NCBI RefSeq assembly: GCF_900044015.1
Contig: NZ_LN999835.1
Span: 212,365-276,364, forward strand
Direction of reading: 5' to 3'
From: Candidatus Hoaglandella endobia
Lineage (GTDB): Bacteria; Pseudomonadota; Gammaproteobacteria; Enterobacterales; Enterobacteriaceae
DNA length: 64,000 nucleotides
The notes below the pieces were generated by a model that saw nothing but the letters and a program-made list of their open reading frames with translations, ran no database searches and was not told the origin of the DNA. Shown one piece after another: positions 1 to 9,290 of the stretch (its first letter is position 1; each line of letters starts with the position of its first letter). The position numbers were made by a program, and so were the translations under genes.

Positions 1-40
1 AGAAGGAATCACAGCATATTTATGCTGGCTGAATGATTAG
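1..40 (+). CDS. hldD: ADP-glyceromanno-heptose 6-epimerase, 3' end only (partial)
   Basis: The frame ending with TAG at 38-40 reads EGITAYLCWLND, which lines up with the C-terminus of E. coli HldD (EGVTEYMAWLNRDA). HldD makes the L,D-heptose nucleotide used by the two heptosyltransferases that follow. The hldD stop overlaps the waaF start at 33, as expected for the hldD-waaF-waaC operon. Only the last 12 codons are inside the window, so the identification rests on this short match plus context. Confidence 0.8.
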   Translation, partial: EGITAYLCWLND

Positions 41-1103
41 TCAAAAACAGAAAAGAAGTGGCTGCAGGAAAATTTTGGTAATTGGCCCTTCATGGATTGG
101 CGATATAATGATGTCTCAAAGCTTATATCGTCTGCTGGTGCAGCTTCAGCTAGGTGTTCAGATAGATGTTATGGCGCCCCCCTGGTGTTGCCCTTTACTT
201 GAACTTATGCCTGAGGTAAACCAAGCGCTGTCGATACCAATCGACCATGGCGCCATAGCGTTGAGGAAAAGGCTCAGGTTAGGACAAGCATTGCAGCAAA
301 ATAGCTATCAGCAGGCATTGGTACTACCTAATTCATTCAAGTCGGCGCTAGTGCCGTTTTTCGCCGGCATTTGCCATCGCACCGGCTGGCGTGGAGAAAT
401 GCGCTATGGCTTGCTTAATGATATTCGCAGGCTTGATAAACAAGCGTTTCCGCTTATGGTGCAGCGCTACGCTGCTCTAGCATTTGACAGCTACTTGGTG
501 CAAAGCGCTGTCGACCTACCAACTCCTTTACCTTGGCCAAGGTTGACAGCGAAAGCACAGGAAATCAACGATGCACTCAACGTTTTCTTACCCGAACTAG
601 AGCGGCCGCTTATAGGTTTTTGTCCCGGGGCTGAATTTGGCCCGGCCAAGCGCTGGCCGCACTATCATTATACCGTACTTGCAGAGGCGCTCATCCACCG
701 TGGTTATCAAATAGCGTTGTTTGGCTCAGCCAAAAACCATGCAGTTGGTAAAACTATCGCCACCGCACTGCCTGCTGATCAGCAACGTTACTGCTGCAAT
801 TTAGTCGGCAAAACTACCTTGGTGCAGGTAGTTAATCTGATCGCTGCCTGCCAAGGTATTATCAGTAACGACTCAGGTTTAATGCATGTGGCTAGTGCGC
901 TAAATCGTCCAATGGTAGCGCTGTATGGTCCAAGTAGTCCAGATTGTACCCCGCCCCTTTCCCCTAAAGCTAAGGTGATCCGTTTAATAGACGGTTACCA
1001 TAAAATACGCAAAGGTGACGATGAACAAGGCTACCATTATAGTCTAATCGCTATTCAACCTAAACAGGTCATGAGCGAGCTAGAAAAATTATTAACCCCG
1101 TAA
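33..1103 (+). CDS. waaF: ADP-heptose:LPS heptosyltransferase II
   Basis: This cytoplasmic GT9-family glycosyltransferase adds the second heptose to the LPS inner core. The protein has 356 residues against 348 in E. coli and aligns throughout. Visible family motifs are KILVIGPSWIGD near residues 13-24, PGAEFGPAKRWP at 198-209 and NDSGLMHVA at 279-287. The ATG at 33 gives an N-terminal extension of about 11 residues over the E. coli start, and there is no ATG closer to the conserved KILVIGPS. The start overlaps the hldD stop and waaC follows after 11 nt, so the three genes are probably co-transcribed. Its presence implies that LPS with at least an inner core is still made. Confidence 0.96.
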   Translation: MISQKQKRSGCRKILVIGPSWIGDIMMSQSLYRLLVQLQLGVQIDVMAPPWCCPLLELMPEVNQALSIPIDHGAIALRKRLRLGQALQQNSYQQALVLPNSFKSALVPFFAGICHRTGWRGEMRYGLLNDIRRLDKQAFPLMVQRYAALAFDSYLVQSAVDLPTPLPWPRLTAKAQEINDALNVFLPELERPLIGFCPGAEFGPAKRWPHYHYTVLAEALIHRGYQIALFGSAKNHAVGKTIATALPADQQRYCCNLVGKTTLVQVVNLIAACQGIISNDSGLMHVASALNRPMVALYGPSSPDCTPPLSPKAKVIRLIDGYHKIRKGDDEQGYHYSLIAIQPKQVMSELEKLLTP

Positions 1104-1114
1104 GAAGAAAATTA

Positions 1115-2089
1115 ATGCAGGTTCTGATCATCAAAACGTCCTCTATGGGTGATGTGCTACATACGCTGCCCGCTCTAACTGATGCAGCATCAGCTTTACC
1201 AGGAATCAGTTTCGACTGGGTTGTCGAAGACACTTTTACTGAAATTCCCACTTGGCATCCAGCGGTACGAAAGGTAATTTCAGTAGCAATCCGCCGCTGG
1301 CGCAAACATTGGTTTGGCTCCTCTACTCGTCAGGAGCGCGGCGAATTTAGACGTCTTTTGCAACGAGAGCACTATGATGTGATTATCGACGCACAGGGCT
1401 TAATAAAAAGCGCTATTCTTGTTACCTATGTTGCGCACGATGAAAAACACGGTCTAGATTATAAAAGTGCGCGCGAACCCTTCGCGAGCTGGTTTTATCA
1501 GCGACGACATGCGGTGAGCAAACAACAGCATGCTATTGAGCGCATTCGTCAACTATTTGCCGCCAGTTTGGGTTATCAACTTCCCACCGAGCCTGGCGAT
1601 TACGCAATTGCTGGTAATTTTTCGCCGCCGCGCGGCGCTGAACCACCATATTTAATCTTCCTGCATGCTACCACCAAGTCTAGCAAACATTGGCCAGAAT
1701 CGCACTGGCAAGCGCTAATAAAGCTAGCTGATGAGGCCGGTTACCGGATTAAGGTCCCCTGCTGTGGAACAGCGCAGGAACAGCAGCGTGCTGCTAAACG
1801 TTTAACCGAAGGATCCAGCCAAGCTGAAGTGCTGCCGCCGCTGTCATTGGCACAAATTGCGCAGCAATTAGTCGGTGCTACGGCTGTGGTATCAGTAGAT
1901 ACCGGCCTCAGTCATTTAGCAGCTGCCCTTAATCGCCCTAATTTAACGCTTTATGGGCCTACCGATCCTAAACTAATCGGCGGATATGGGCGATATCAAC
2001 TGGCGCTGTGTGCGCAGGATAGTCACATGGTAAGCCTAACTCCTCAGTGTGTCTGGCAGGCATTTCAACCGATGTTATTCATAACTTAA
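1115..2089 (+). CDS. waaC: ADP-heptose:LPS heptosyltransferase I
   Basis: WaaC adds the first heptose to Kdo2-lipid A at the inner face of the inner membrane. The 324-residue product matches E. coli WaaC (319 residues) from MQVLIIKTSSMGD onward, including the family's Asp13. The acceptor and donor-binding segments HATTKSSKHWP and SVDTGLSHLAAAL near the C-terminus are intact. It sits 11 nt after waaF. No O-antigen ligase or outer-core gene follows; the next 400 nt carry no gene, suggesting a short deep-rough type LPS, which is an inference. Confidence 0.96.
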   Translation: MQVLIIKTSSMGDVLHTLPALTDAASALPGISFDWVVEDTFTEIPTWHPAVRKVISVAIRRWRKHWFGSSTRQERGEFRRLLQREHYDVIIDAQGLIKSAILVTYVAHDEKHGLDYKSAREPFASWFYQRRHAVSKQQHAIERIRQLFAASLGYQLPTEPGDYAIAGNFSPPRGAEPPYLIFLHATTKSSKHWPESHWQALIKLADEAGYRIKVPCCGTAQEQQRAAKRLTEGSSQAEVLPPLSLAQIAQQLVGATAVVSVDTGLSHLAAALNRPNLTLYGPTDPKLIGGYGRYQLALCAQDSHMVSLTPQCVWQAFQPMLFIT

Positions 2090-2488
2090 CAAGTAAGAAG
2101 GAGGTAATAAAATAATAGTAAAATACTACTAGTTTAGTATTTAAACTATATAAACAGTTTATTTATATTATTTTTTTATTTAAAAAGTATCAGATACATA
2201 ACCAGCAGTATAAAGCGCATCCACTATATATTTAGGACCATATTTATAATACTGCAGCTTCAGCATACTAATCCAGTAGGAATAGCACATTTTAACCGAC
2301 GGATGACATTCGATGAACTGTAGCTCTCCTTTAGTTTTATGTAAAAGATTAAAATATTATTACACTATAATTGAGTGTACATGAGGGTACAATAGTAGTG
2401 TACCATGCTCAACTAGTATAAAATGTTAGAATAACTAAAATAGCTTACATTTTTTTATTTATATAATTTATCTAATAGAGGTAGTCCG
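2090..2488. other. gene-free spacer between waaC and rppH
   Basis: The spacer is AT-rich and has stops in all frames. Two weak hairpins are visible: AAATACT/AGTATTT at 2121-2142, and GGTACA/TGTACC within about 2384-2404. In E. coli mutH lies divergently next to rppH, but I could not recognise any mutH remnant on either strand. Confidence 0.6.
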
Positions 2489-2977
2489 GTGATTGATGAT
2501 GATGGCTACCGCCAGAATGTTGGGATTGTAATCTGTAATTTTGATGGTCAAGTGTTGTGGGCTAGGCGATATGGACAGCATTTTTGGCAGTTTCCTCAAG
2601 GTGGCATCAACGATGGTGAAACTGCAAAACAAGCAATGTACCGCGAACTGTTCGAAGAAGTTGGTTTGAACCGTGAGGATGTGCGGATTCTGGCTTCAAA
2701 GCATAATTGGTTGCGTTATAAGCTGCCTAAGCAGCTCGTACGGGATACACAGCCTGTGTGTATTGGCCAGAAGCAAAAATGGTTTTTACTACAAATTATG
2801 TGTCAAGATAAGGATATCAATATGCAGCGCAGGGGAATACCTGAATTCGATAGCTGGCGTTGGGTTAGCTTCTGGTATCCAGTTAGTCATGTAGTGGCCT
2901 TTAAACGGGACGTTTATCGCCGGGTAATGACAGAATTTTATAGAGTAATGATACCGCTGCAGGACACTAAAACTTAA
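2489..2977 (+). CDS. rppH: RNA 5'-pyrophosphohydrolase (Nudix)
   Basis: RppH removes pyrophosphate from the 5' end of mRNA and so primes RNase E-dependent decay. The GTG start at 2489 is the same start type used in E. coli and gives MIDDDGYR as expected. The Nudix box GX5EX7REUXEEXGU spans residues 38-60, with Glu53, Glu56 and Glu57 in the catalytic positions. The protein has 162 residues against 176; only the basic C-terminal tail is shortened. In E. coli the order is rppH-ptsP-lgt; here ptsP has decayed between rppH and lgt. Confidence 0.95.
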   Translation: MIDDDGYRQNVGIVICNFDGQVLWARRYGQHFWQFPQGGINDGETAKQAMYRELFEEVGLNREDVRILASKHNWLRYKLPKQLVRDTQPVCIGQKQKWFLLQIMCQDKDINMQRRGIPEFDSWRWVSFWYPVSHVVAFKRDVYRRVMTEFYRVMIPLQDTKT

Positions 2978-3286
2978 CACTCATCAGCGGTGCATCAAAA
3001 AGAACATAGTTCGACGTATATTAGTTATTGATTAAATCAAAATATGCTAGCTAAATCTTTAGCTGCAGTGCTTATAGTATATACTATACCTACAACCAGG
3101 TCTAAACTAAATAACGGTTAAGGCAATGTTAGAACTATACACTAGCTTCAGTCAGTTCCTGGCAAACCGGTCAGCCTAAGAACTATTAATTTCAGCGTTT
3201 ATAAACATAGCTGTGCTATTAAACGCAGGTGCGAGGTGAAAGAAAGTAGATTCTGTTGGACTCTGCATTTCCAGAATACTATATAT

Positions 3287-3420
3287 TTATATATACTAAC
3301 TATGACTATGATAGATAGCATAACGATCAATACTGTACAATATCTTCTAACTACCTATGAGGCACTGCTATGTTATAGCATTAGCATTAAAGTACGTACA
3401 CAGGTTTTGCTTGCTGCAAA
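3287..3420 (+). pseudogene. ptsP: possible 3' remnant of ptsP (PTS-Ntr enzyme I)
   Basis: The slot between rppH and lgt is where ptsP lies in E. coli. One frame reads VQYLL, then after 12 codons [12 protein letters not shown], resembling AKYLL and EVRHQVAAFMER near the C-terminus of PtsP. The spacing is about 9 residues shorter than in E. coli and no other part is recognisable. The surrounding frame stays open from 3236 to 3475, but it starts without a ribosome site and matches nothing else. Synteny carries much of this call. Confidence 0.35.
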
Positions 3421-3471
3421 ATGGTACCCACAGTCTCCGCTAAGATTAGAAAAAGTAATAAAGACGTTATT

Positions 3472-4350
3472 GTGATAAATGACTACAATACTACCCATTA
3501 TCTGGTATTTCCTCAAATTAATCCCATAATCTTCTCTCTGGGTAGAGTTTCTTTGCACTGGTACGGTCTGATGTACCTGATTGGCCTAATATTTGCTAGG
3601 TGGTTGGCTATGCGTCGCGCTAATCGTCCAGGCAGTGTATGGTGTAAATTAGAGCTCGAAAATTTACTCTACGCTAGTTTCTTAGGACTATTTCTTGGCG
3701 GCCGTATTGGTTATTTTTTGTTTTATAATCTATCGCTATTTCTCGAACATCCAAGTTATTTGTTTAAGGTATGGTATGGCGGTATGTCGTTCCACGGCGG
3801 CTTAATAGGTGTTATTTTGGTGATATTGTGGTTTTCTCATCGTACTAAACGCCATTTCTTTCAGGTTGCCGACTTTATTACACCAATGGTGCCATTCGGC
3901 CTAGGGGCTGGTCGTCTAGGTAATTTTATCAATGGAGAACTGTGGGGAAGAGTAACCACTGATATGCCTTGGTCAATGCTATTTCCTAATTCTCGGAATG
4001 AAGATCTAGCGCTGTTGCAGCTGAATCCTCAATGGCAGCCACTGTTCGAACGCTACGGCGTGCTACCACGTCACCCATCTCAGCTTTACGAGATGCTGCT
4101 CGAAGGCTTTGTACTATTTATTATCCTTAATATCTTCATCCGAAAACCGCGCCCTATGGGCAGTGTTTCCAGCTTATTCCTTATATGTTACGGTTTTTTT
4201 CGCATTATCATCGAGTTTTTCCGACAGCCAGATGCTCAACTAGGTCTGTTCAGGGGCGTGATTAGTATGGGACAAATTCTGTCGTTACCGATGATTCTAG
4301 CCGGCGTAATTATAATGGTATGGTCTATTCATATTAATAAATATTATTGA
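3472..4350 (+). CDS. lgt: prolipoprotein diacylglyceryl transferase
   Basis: Lgt is the inner-membrane enzyme that moves diacylglycerol from phosphatidylglycerol to the lipobox cysteine of prelipoproteins, the first step for the Pal, MlaA, DolP and LpoA lipoproteins encoded here. Seven membrane segments are expected, with the signature [13 protein letters not shown] and the essential His of SFHGGLIG visible. The frame is open back to an ATG at 3421, but the GTG at 3472 gives 292 residues against 291 in E. coli and places [10 protein letters not shown] where the family has it. Neither start has a strong ribosome site, so the start is uncertain; the stop at 4348-4350 is firm. Confidence 0.93.
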   Translation: MINDYNTTHYLVFPQINPIIFSLGRVSLHWYGLMYLIGLIFARWLAMRRANRPGSVWCKLELENLLYASFLGLFLGGRIGYFLFYNLSLFLEHPSYLFKVWYGGMSFHGGLIGVILVILWFSHRTKRHFFQVADFITPMVPFGLGAGRLGNFINGELWGRVTTDMPWSMLFPNSRNEDLALLQLNPQWQPLFERYGVLPRHPSQLYEMLLEGFVLFIILNIFIRKPRPMGSVSSLFLICYGFFRIIIEFFRQPDAQLGLFRGVISMGQILSLPMILAGVIIMVWSIHINKYY

Positions 4351-4356
4351 GATAAT

Positions 4357-4665
4357 ATGAAACAGTATTTAAATTTGAGGTACATGTTACGGTTGCAGGG
4401 GACGCCAAAAGTAGATCTTACTGGTACCGGTACTCTATTGTTTCTGCTTGGAACTTCGGTGAACTAAATTAAATGGCTTTAGCTCTATATCACGTATTGT
4501 TTCAGTTCTATGTGGCAAAAGATATTTCATCTTATACGCAATCCGCGCCGCTCTATGCCTAGTTTAGTGATGAAGCGTCAACCATTTTCGTTGTTTGAAT
4601 ACCGTTTATAAGACTTCGAGCTAGTAGGGTACGATCCGAATCCGAGTATTAACGCTTCTATATAG
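4357..4665 (+). pseudogene. thyA: thymidylate synthase pseudogene with large internal deletion
   Basis: Directly after lgt, as in E. coli, the frame starts MKQYLNL and reaches DLTGTGTL, matching ThyA residues 1-28. It then jumps to AWNFGELN-stop-MALALYHVLFQFYVA, matching the [25 protein letters not shown] region, then to KRQPFSLFEYRL-stop-DFELVGYDPNPSI, matching the C-terminus. About 120 central residues, including the catalytic Pro-Cys segment, are missing, and at least two in-frame stops are present. De novo dTMP synthesis by ThyA is therefore lost at this locus. Confidence 0.95.
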
Positions 4666-5007
4666 AGATCATGTTTAGATAAAATTAATAAATAGATCAA
4701 AGATTAGATGGTAAATATAAAAAAATAATTATTTATTTTTATTAAACAAAAGAAGAAGTTAATTAATAATTTTTGTTTTTTTTATAAAAAAAAAGAAGTT
4801 ATTATATATTTTTATTAAGTTAACTTACTGAATACTTATTCAAATTAAATGTAAAAAGTTATCTAGTTCATAATTAAAACTAAGTTTTTAGTTATTTATA
4901 AAGATAAAATTTTTATATATAATTAATTAACTAGTAATAGTATATATAAAATATATTTATAGCTTAATTAAAATCTTTGATCACACCTGCAAATTAAGGA
5001 AATCTGC
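4666..5007. other. extremely AT-rich spacer upstream of thrS
   Basis: About 340 nt are composed almost wholly of A and T with many short homopolymer runs. This should contain the promoter and leader of the thrS-infC-rpmI-rplT operon. I cannot recognise the tRNA-like thrS operator known from E. coli, and no coding remnant is visible. Confidence 0.5.
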
Positions 5008-6936
5008 ATGCCAGTAATCACTCTTCCTAATAGCAATCAGCGTCAGTTTGATCGACCTATCTCACCCCTTGATGTTGCTCGTGATATCGGTTCAGGTTTA
5101 GCAAAATCTTGTATCGCTGGTAGAGTGAACGGCGAACTTGTCGATGTCATCGATCTCATTGAGCACGATTCCAAGCTTGCTATTATTACCTCTAAAGATG
5201 AGGTAGGACTAGACATTATTCGCCATTCATGCGCCCATTTACTGGGACATGCCATCAAGCAACTGTGGCCTAATACCCAAATGGCAGTAGATCTAGTGAT
5301 CGATAAGGGCTTTTATTATGACGTGGCGCTCGATCATACTCTAACGCAGGAAGATCTTGAAAGGCTGGAGAAACGTATGCACGAGCTGGCCGCAAAAAAT
5401 TATGATGTTATCAAGGAAAAAGTGAGCTGGCATCAGGCTCGCGATATATTTTTAGCGCGCGGGGAGGCCTATAAGGTTGCAATTATAGATGAAAATATCA
5501 GCAAAGATAATAATCTTATGCTGTATTATCACGAAGAATATGTAGATATTTGCAACGGTCCGCACGTTCCTAATATGCGTTTTTGTCATCATTTTGCTCT
5601 ACAAAAAACTTCAGGTGCTTATTGGCGCGGCAACAGCAAAAGTAAAATGTTACAACGTATTTACGGTACTGCCTGGGGTGATAAAAAGCAGCTAAATAAT
5701 TATTTACAACATTTAGAAAATGCAGCGAAGCGCGATCACCGAAAAATAGGCAAACAGCTTGATCTATACCATATGCAAGAGGAAGCACCAGGCATGGTAT
5801 TTTGGCATAACGACGGTTGGACCATTTTCCGTGAACTAGAAAATTTTGTGCGCCTGAAGCTTAAGGACTACCAGTACCAAGAAGTTAAAGGACCGTTCAT
5901 GATGGACCGTGTCCTCTGGGAAAAAACTGGCCATTTGGAGAACTATGCTGGTCAGATATTCACCACAGTATTAGAAAACCGGGAATTTTGTATTAAACCT
6001 ATGAATTGCCCTGTACATGTACAGATTTTTAATCAAGGGCTGAAATCTTATCGCGATTTGCCTTTACGTATAGCAGAATTTGGAAGCTGTCATCGCAATG
6101 AACCGTCCGGCTCGCTGCACGGACTAATGCGTGCATGCAGCTTTACCCAAGACGATGCACATATCTTTTGTACTAAAGAACAAGTTCTATCAGAAATAGA
6201 CAGCTGTATTAAAATGGTATACAATACCTACAGTACTTTTGGATTTGAGAACATCTTTGTTAAATTGTCCACACGTCCTAGAAAACGCATCGGCAGTGAT
6301 GAAATTTGGAGCCGTGCAGAGCAGGATCTGGCCGCTGCACTAATTAAAAATAATATAGCCTTTGAATATCAACCTGGTGATGGGGCTTTTTATGGTCCAA
6401 AGATTGAATTCACATTGCTAGATTGCCTAGATCGTGCCTGGCAATGTGGTACAGTGCAGCTTGATTTTTCGCTTCCTGAGCGTTTGAACGCCTTCTATGT
6501 AAGCGAAAATAATGAAAGGGTTGTACCGGTTATGATTCACCGTGCCATTTTAGGTTCTATGGAGCGTTTTATTGGCATTCTAACAGAAGAATACGATGGT
6601 TTTTATCCAACCTGGCTTGCCCCAACGCAGGTTGTTCTAATGAACATAACCAATAATCAGTTTGAATATGTTCAAAAACTAACAAAAAAATTATCGATAG
6701 CAGGTATTAGAGTCAAATCAGACTTGAGAAATGAAAAAATAGGTTTTAAAATTCGCGCACATACTTTGCTTCGAGTACCTTACATGCTTATTTGCGGAGA
6801 TAAAGAAATGGAATCAGGTAAGGTTAACGTACGCACACGCCGCGGTAGAAATCTAGGCAGCATCGACGTTAACGAGCTTATTGCAAAGCTACAAAACGAA
6901 ATTAGTAGCCGTAATCTTCATCAACTGGAGGAATAA
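5008..6936 (+). CDS. thrS: threonyl-tRNA synthetase
   Basis: This class II synthetase charges tRNA-Thr. It has 642 residues, exactly the E. coli length, with TGS, editing, catalytic and anticodon-binding domains in order. Editing-site HSCAH (73-77) and Cys182 are present, as are the zinc ligands Cys334, His385 and His511, and Arg363 and Arg375 of the active site. Usually conserved neighbours differ: Gly336 is Val, and residues 376-378 after Arg375 read Ala-Cys-Ser instead of Val-Arg-Gly. infC starts 3 nt after the stop. The frame is intact and codon use is normal, so it is presumably functional. Confidence 0.97.
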   Translation: MPVITLPNSNQRQFDRPISPLDVARDIGSGLAKSCIAGRVNGELVDVIDLIEHDSKLAIITSKDEVGLDIIRHSCAHLLGHAIKQLWPNTQMAVDLVIDKGFYYDVALDHTLTQEDLERLEKRMHELAAKNYDVIKEKVSWHQARDIFLARGEAYKVAIIDENISKDNNLMLYYHEEYVDICNGPHVPNMRFCHHFALQKTSGAYWRGNSKSKMLQRIYGTAWGDKKQLNNYLQHLENAAKRDHRKIGKQLDLYHMQEEAPGMVFWHNDGWTIFRELENFVRLKLKDYQYQEVKGPFMMDRVLWEKTGHLENYAGQIFTTVLENREFCIKPMNCPVHVQIFNQGLKSYRDLPLRIAEFGSCHRNEPSGSLHGLMRACSFTQDDAHIFCTKEQVLSEIDSCIKMVYNTYSTFGFENIFVKLSTRPRKRIGSDEIWSRAEQDLAAALIKNNIAFEYQPGDGAFYGPKIEFTLLDCLDRAWQCGTVQLDFSLPERLNAFYVSENNERVVPVMIHRAILGSMERFIGILTEEYDGFYPTWLAPTQVVLMNITNNQFEYVQKLTKKLSIAGIRVKSDLRNEKIGFKIRAHTLLRVPYMLICGDKEMESGKVNVRTRRGRNLGSIDVNELIAKLQNEISSRNLHQLEE

Positions 6937-6939
6937 AGT

Positions 6940-7479
6940 ATTAAGGGCGGAAAACGAGTTCAACTGGCACGTCCCCATCGTATTAATCGGGAGATTAACG
7001 TCGTAGAGGTTCGTTTAGTGGGTCTCAATAGTGAGCAGCTTGGTGTTGTTAGCCTGAATGAAGCACTTAAAAAAGCTGAGGAAACTGGTGTTGATTTAGT
7101 CGAGATCAGCCCTAACGCTGAACCGCCGGTTTGCCGTATTGTTGATTACGGTAAATTTCTTTATGAGAAAAACAAATCCATTAAAGAGCAAAAGAAAAAG
7201 CAGAAAGTTATCCAGGTTAAGGAAATTAAATTCCGGCCTGGTACCGGTGAAGGCGACTATCAGGTCAAACTACGTAACCTAGTTCGCTTCCTAGAAGATG
7301 GTGATAAGATAAAAATCACTCTGCGGTTTCGTGGGCGTGAAATGGCACACCAGCAGATTGGCATGGAAGTACTAAATCGCGTTCGTCACGATTTGCGTGA
7401 ACTAGCCGTAATGGAATCTTTTCCCAGCAAAATTGAAGGACGCCAGATGATGATGGTGCTAGCACCCAAGAGAAAATAG
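6940..7479 (+). CDS. infC: translation initiation factor IF-3, AUU start codon
   Basis: IF-3 binds the 30S subunit, prevents premature 50S joining and rejects non-canonical start codons. The reading frame begins at ATT (6940-6942), giving (M)[15 protein letters not shown], which aligns with E. coli IF-3 from residue 1. A GGAGG ribosome site lies at 6928-6932. A GTG at 7018 would remove 26 conserved residues. The product has 179 residues against 180. E. coli infC also uses AUU, the basis of IF-3 autoregulation, so that control appears preserved. thrS ends 3 nt upstream, implying coupled expression. Confidence 0.96.
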   Translation: MKGGKRVQLARPHRINREINVVEVRLVGLNSEQLGVVSLNEALKKAEETGVDLVEISPNAEPPVCRIVDYGKFLYEKNKSIKEQKKKQKVIQVKEIKFRPGTGEGDYQVKLRNLVRFLEDGDKIKITLRFRGREMAHQQIGMEVLNRVRHDLRELAVMESFPSKIEGRQMMMVLAPKRK

Positions 7480-7570
7480 TAGTATAGGCTTGCATTTATA
7501 AAAATGATCACTGCTAGTACTACGCTTTTAATTTAGATTATTAATACTGCGGAGTCAAAGAGAGAAGTCT

Positions 7571-7768
7571 ATGCCAAAAATAAAAACAGTACGTAGTGCC
7601 GCTAAGCGTTTTAAAAAAACGGCTTCGTGCGGTTTTAAACGTAAGCATGCCAATCTGCGTCATATCCTGACCAAAAAATCTGCTAAGCGTAAACGTCAGC
7701 TACGCCCAAAATCTATGCTTTCTAAAGCATCTCTAAGTTTTGTTGTGCGTTGTCTACCGTACGTATAA
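7571..7768 (+). CDS. rpmI: 50S ribosomal protein L35
   Basis: The 65-residue protein equals the E. coli length and begins [17 protein letters not shown]. It is very basic with the family stretch [12 protein letters not shown]. Residues 18-20 read Ala-Ser-Cys where E. coli has Gly-Lys-Gly, a modest drift. It lies between infC and rplT as in all enterobacteria. The E. coli L20 translational operator lies around this start; I cannot verify its pseudoknot here. Confidence 0.96.
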   Translation: MPKIKTVRSAAKRFKKTASCGFKRKHANLRHILTKKSAKRKRQLRPKSMLSKASLSFVVRCLPYV

Positions 7769-7817
7769 GCGTTATTTTAACCAGCTTACATAAAAAAAAG
7801 ATCTTAGGAAAAAGTAT

Positions 7818-8174
7818 ATGACTCGCGTAAAAAGTAGTGTGGTAGCACGCGCCCGTCACAAAAAAATCTTGAAACAAGCGAAAGGATACTACGGTGCGCG
7901 TTCACGCGTTTATCGCATTGCCTTCCAGGCGTTTATCAAAGCAGGTCAGTATGCTTACCGTGACCGTCGTCAGATGAAACGTCAGTTTCGTCAACTGTGG
8001 ATTTCACGTATAAACGCAGCGACCCGTCAAAACGGTACTTCTTACAGCAATTTTATCAATGGTCTGACAAAAGCGTCGATCAAGATCGACCGTAAAATTC
8101 TAGCAGATCTTGCTGTATTCGACAAAATAGCTTTTGCAGCTCTGGTCAACAAAGCAAGAAGTGCCCTGGCATAA
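7818..8174 (+). CDS. rplT: 50S ribosomal protein L20
   Basis: L20 is required early in 50S assembly and represses rpmI-rplT translation in E. coli. The 118-residue protein is the same length as the E. coli protein and aligns without gaps, including [20 protein letters not shown] and the C-terminal globular domain ending in ARSALA. It follows rpmI by 49 nt and is followed by a strong hairpin terminator or attenuator before pheS. Confidence 0.97.
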   Translation: MTRVKSSVVARARHKKILKQAKGYYGARSRVYRIAFQAFIKAGQYAYRDRRQMKRQFRQLWISRINAATRQNGTSYSNFINGLTKASIKIDRKILADLAVFDKIAFAALVNKARSALA

Positions 8175-8187
8175 GCAAGTTTTAAAG

Positions 8188-8216
8188 AAAAGAGGGAGCT
8201 CGTCTCCCTCTTTTAT
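8188..8216 (+). terminator. rho-independent terminator or attenuator between rplT and pheS
   Basis: A perfect 11-bp inverted repeat, AAAAGAGGGAG at 8188-8198 and CTCCCTCTTTT at 8204-8214, has a 5-nt loop and runs into TTTTATTTTAT. In E. coli the pheST genes are controlled by an attenuator and the PheM leader peptide at this spot. I see no Phe-rich leader peptide here, so simple termination or partial read-through into pheST is more likely than attenuation. Confidence 0.85.
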
Positions 8217-8293
8217 TTTATCTTTTGTAACTAAAAAAGTTAATCCAATAACCAAAACTTGCCTAACGATAGAATAAAATACAAATGAAAGAA

Positions 8294-9277
8294 ATGCCAC
8301 ATCTCAAAGATTTAGTTGTGCAGATTAAAACAGCAATAAACCAGTCCCAAGATATTGAAGCGCTGGAGTCGGTACGGGTAGTATTTTTAGGCAAAAAAGG
8401 GCATTTTACCAAGCAAATAAGGGCTGTGCGTGATCTTCCACTTGCGGAACGGCCTGCAGCTGGGATGATCATTAATCAGGCTAAGCAGGAAGTACAGCGG
8501 GCACTAGCCGAACGTAAAAACACTATAGAGCAAGCGATGTTGAACGAGCGCCTGGCAGCTGAGACGCTGGATGTGTCGCTACCAGGTAGGCGCATGGCAA
8601 ATGGCGGCCTGCATCCGGTATCGCGTACTATCGCGCGTATTGAGCATTTTTTCAGAGAACTAGGTTTTGCGGTAGCCACCGGACCGGAAATCGAAGATAA
8701 TTACCACAATTTTGACGCCCTAAACATTCCCGCCCATCATCTAGCCCGCACTGATAACGACACCTTTTGGTTCGACACTACAAGATTGTTGCGAACCCAC
8801 ACTTCCAGTGTTCAAATTCGCACTATGAAAGCGCAACCGCCGCCGATTCGCATCATCGCACCGGGGCGCGTATACCGTAATGATTACGACCAAACCCATA
8901 CACCGATGTTTCACCAGTTGGAAGGATTAATGATTGATACAAATATCAGTTTTACGCATATGAAGTGGATGATGCATAACTTCCTGTTTAATTTTTTTGA
9001 AGAAAATTTACAAGTACGTTTCCGACCATCGTATTTTCCCTTCACCGAGCCATCGGCAGAATTAGACATAATGGATAAAAACGGTCGTTGGATTGAGATA
9101 ATCGGATGCGGCATAGTGCACCCAAATGTGCTACGCAATGTTGGTATCTATCCAGAAGTTTACTCTGGATTTGCCTTTGGTATGGGTATAGAAAGACTGA
9201 CGATGCATCGTTACGGTGTAACTGATTTACGCGCATTTTTTGAAAACGACCTGCGTTTCCTCAAACAATTCAAATAA
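8294..9277 (+). CDS. pheS: phenylalanyl-tRNA synthetase alpha subunit
   Basis: PheS is the catalytic subunit of the alpha2-beta2 enzyme charging tRNA-Phe. From the ATG at 8294 the protein has 327 residues, identical to E. coli, beginning MPHLKDLV; an in-frame ATG nine bases earlier (8285) is possible. Class II motifs are visible: [15 protein letters not shown], the motif 2 region [20 protein letters not shown], and motif 3 [13 protein letters not shown]. The N-terminal coiled coil that contacts tRNA is retained. pheT follows 13 nt later. Confidence 0.96.
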   Translation: MPHLKDLVVQIKTAINQSQDIEALESVRVVFLGKKGHFTKQIRAVRDLPLAERPAAGMIINQAKQEVQRALAERKNTIEQAMLNERLAAETLDVSLPGRRMANGGLHPVSRTIARIEHFFRELGFAVATGPEIEDNYHNFDALNIPAHHLARTDNDTFWFDTTRLLRTHTSSVQIRTMKAQPPPIRIIAPGRVYRNDYDQTHTPMFHQLEGLMIDTNISFTHMKWMMHNFLFNFFEENLQVRFRPSYFPFTEPSAELDIMDKNGRWIEIIGCGIVHPNVLRNVGIYPEVYSGFAFGMGIERLTMHRYGVTDLRAFFENDLRFLKQFK

Positions 9278-9290
9278 AGCGGGATAACAC

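Noticed and set aside
3236-3475. 79-codon open frame upstream of lgt as a real gene
   Set aside because: It has no ribosome site, no homologue I recognise as a whole, and its only resemblance is to a decayed PtsP tail; it overlaps the lgt start region.
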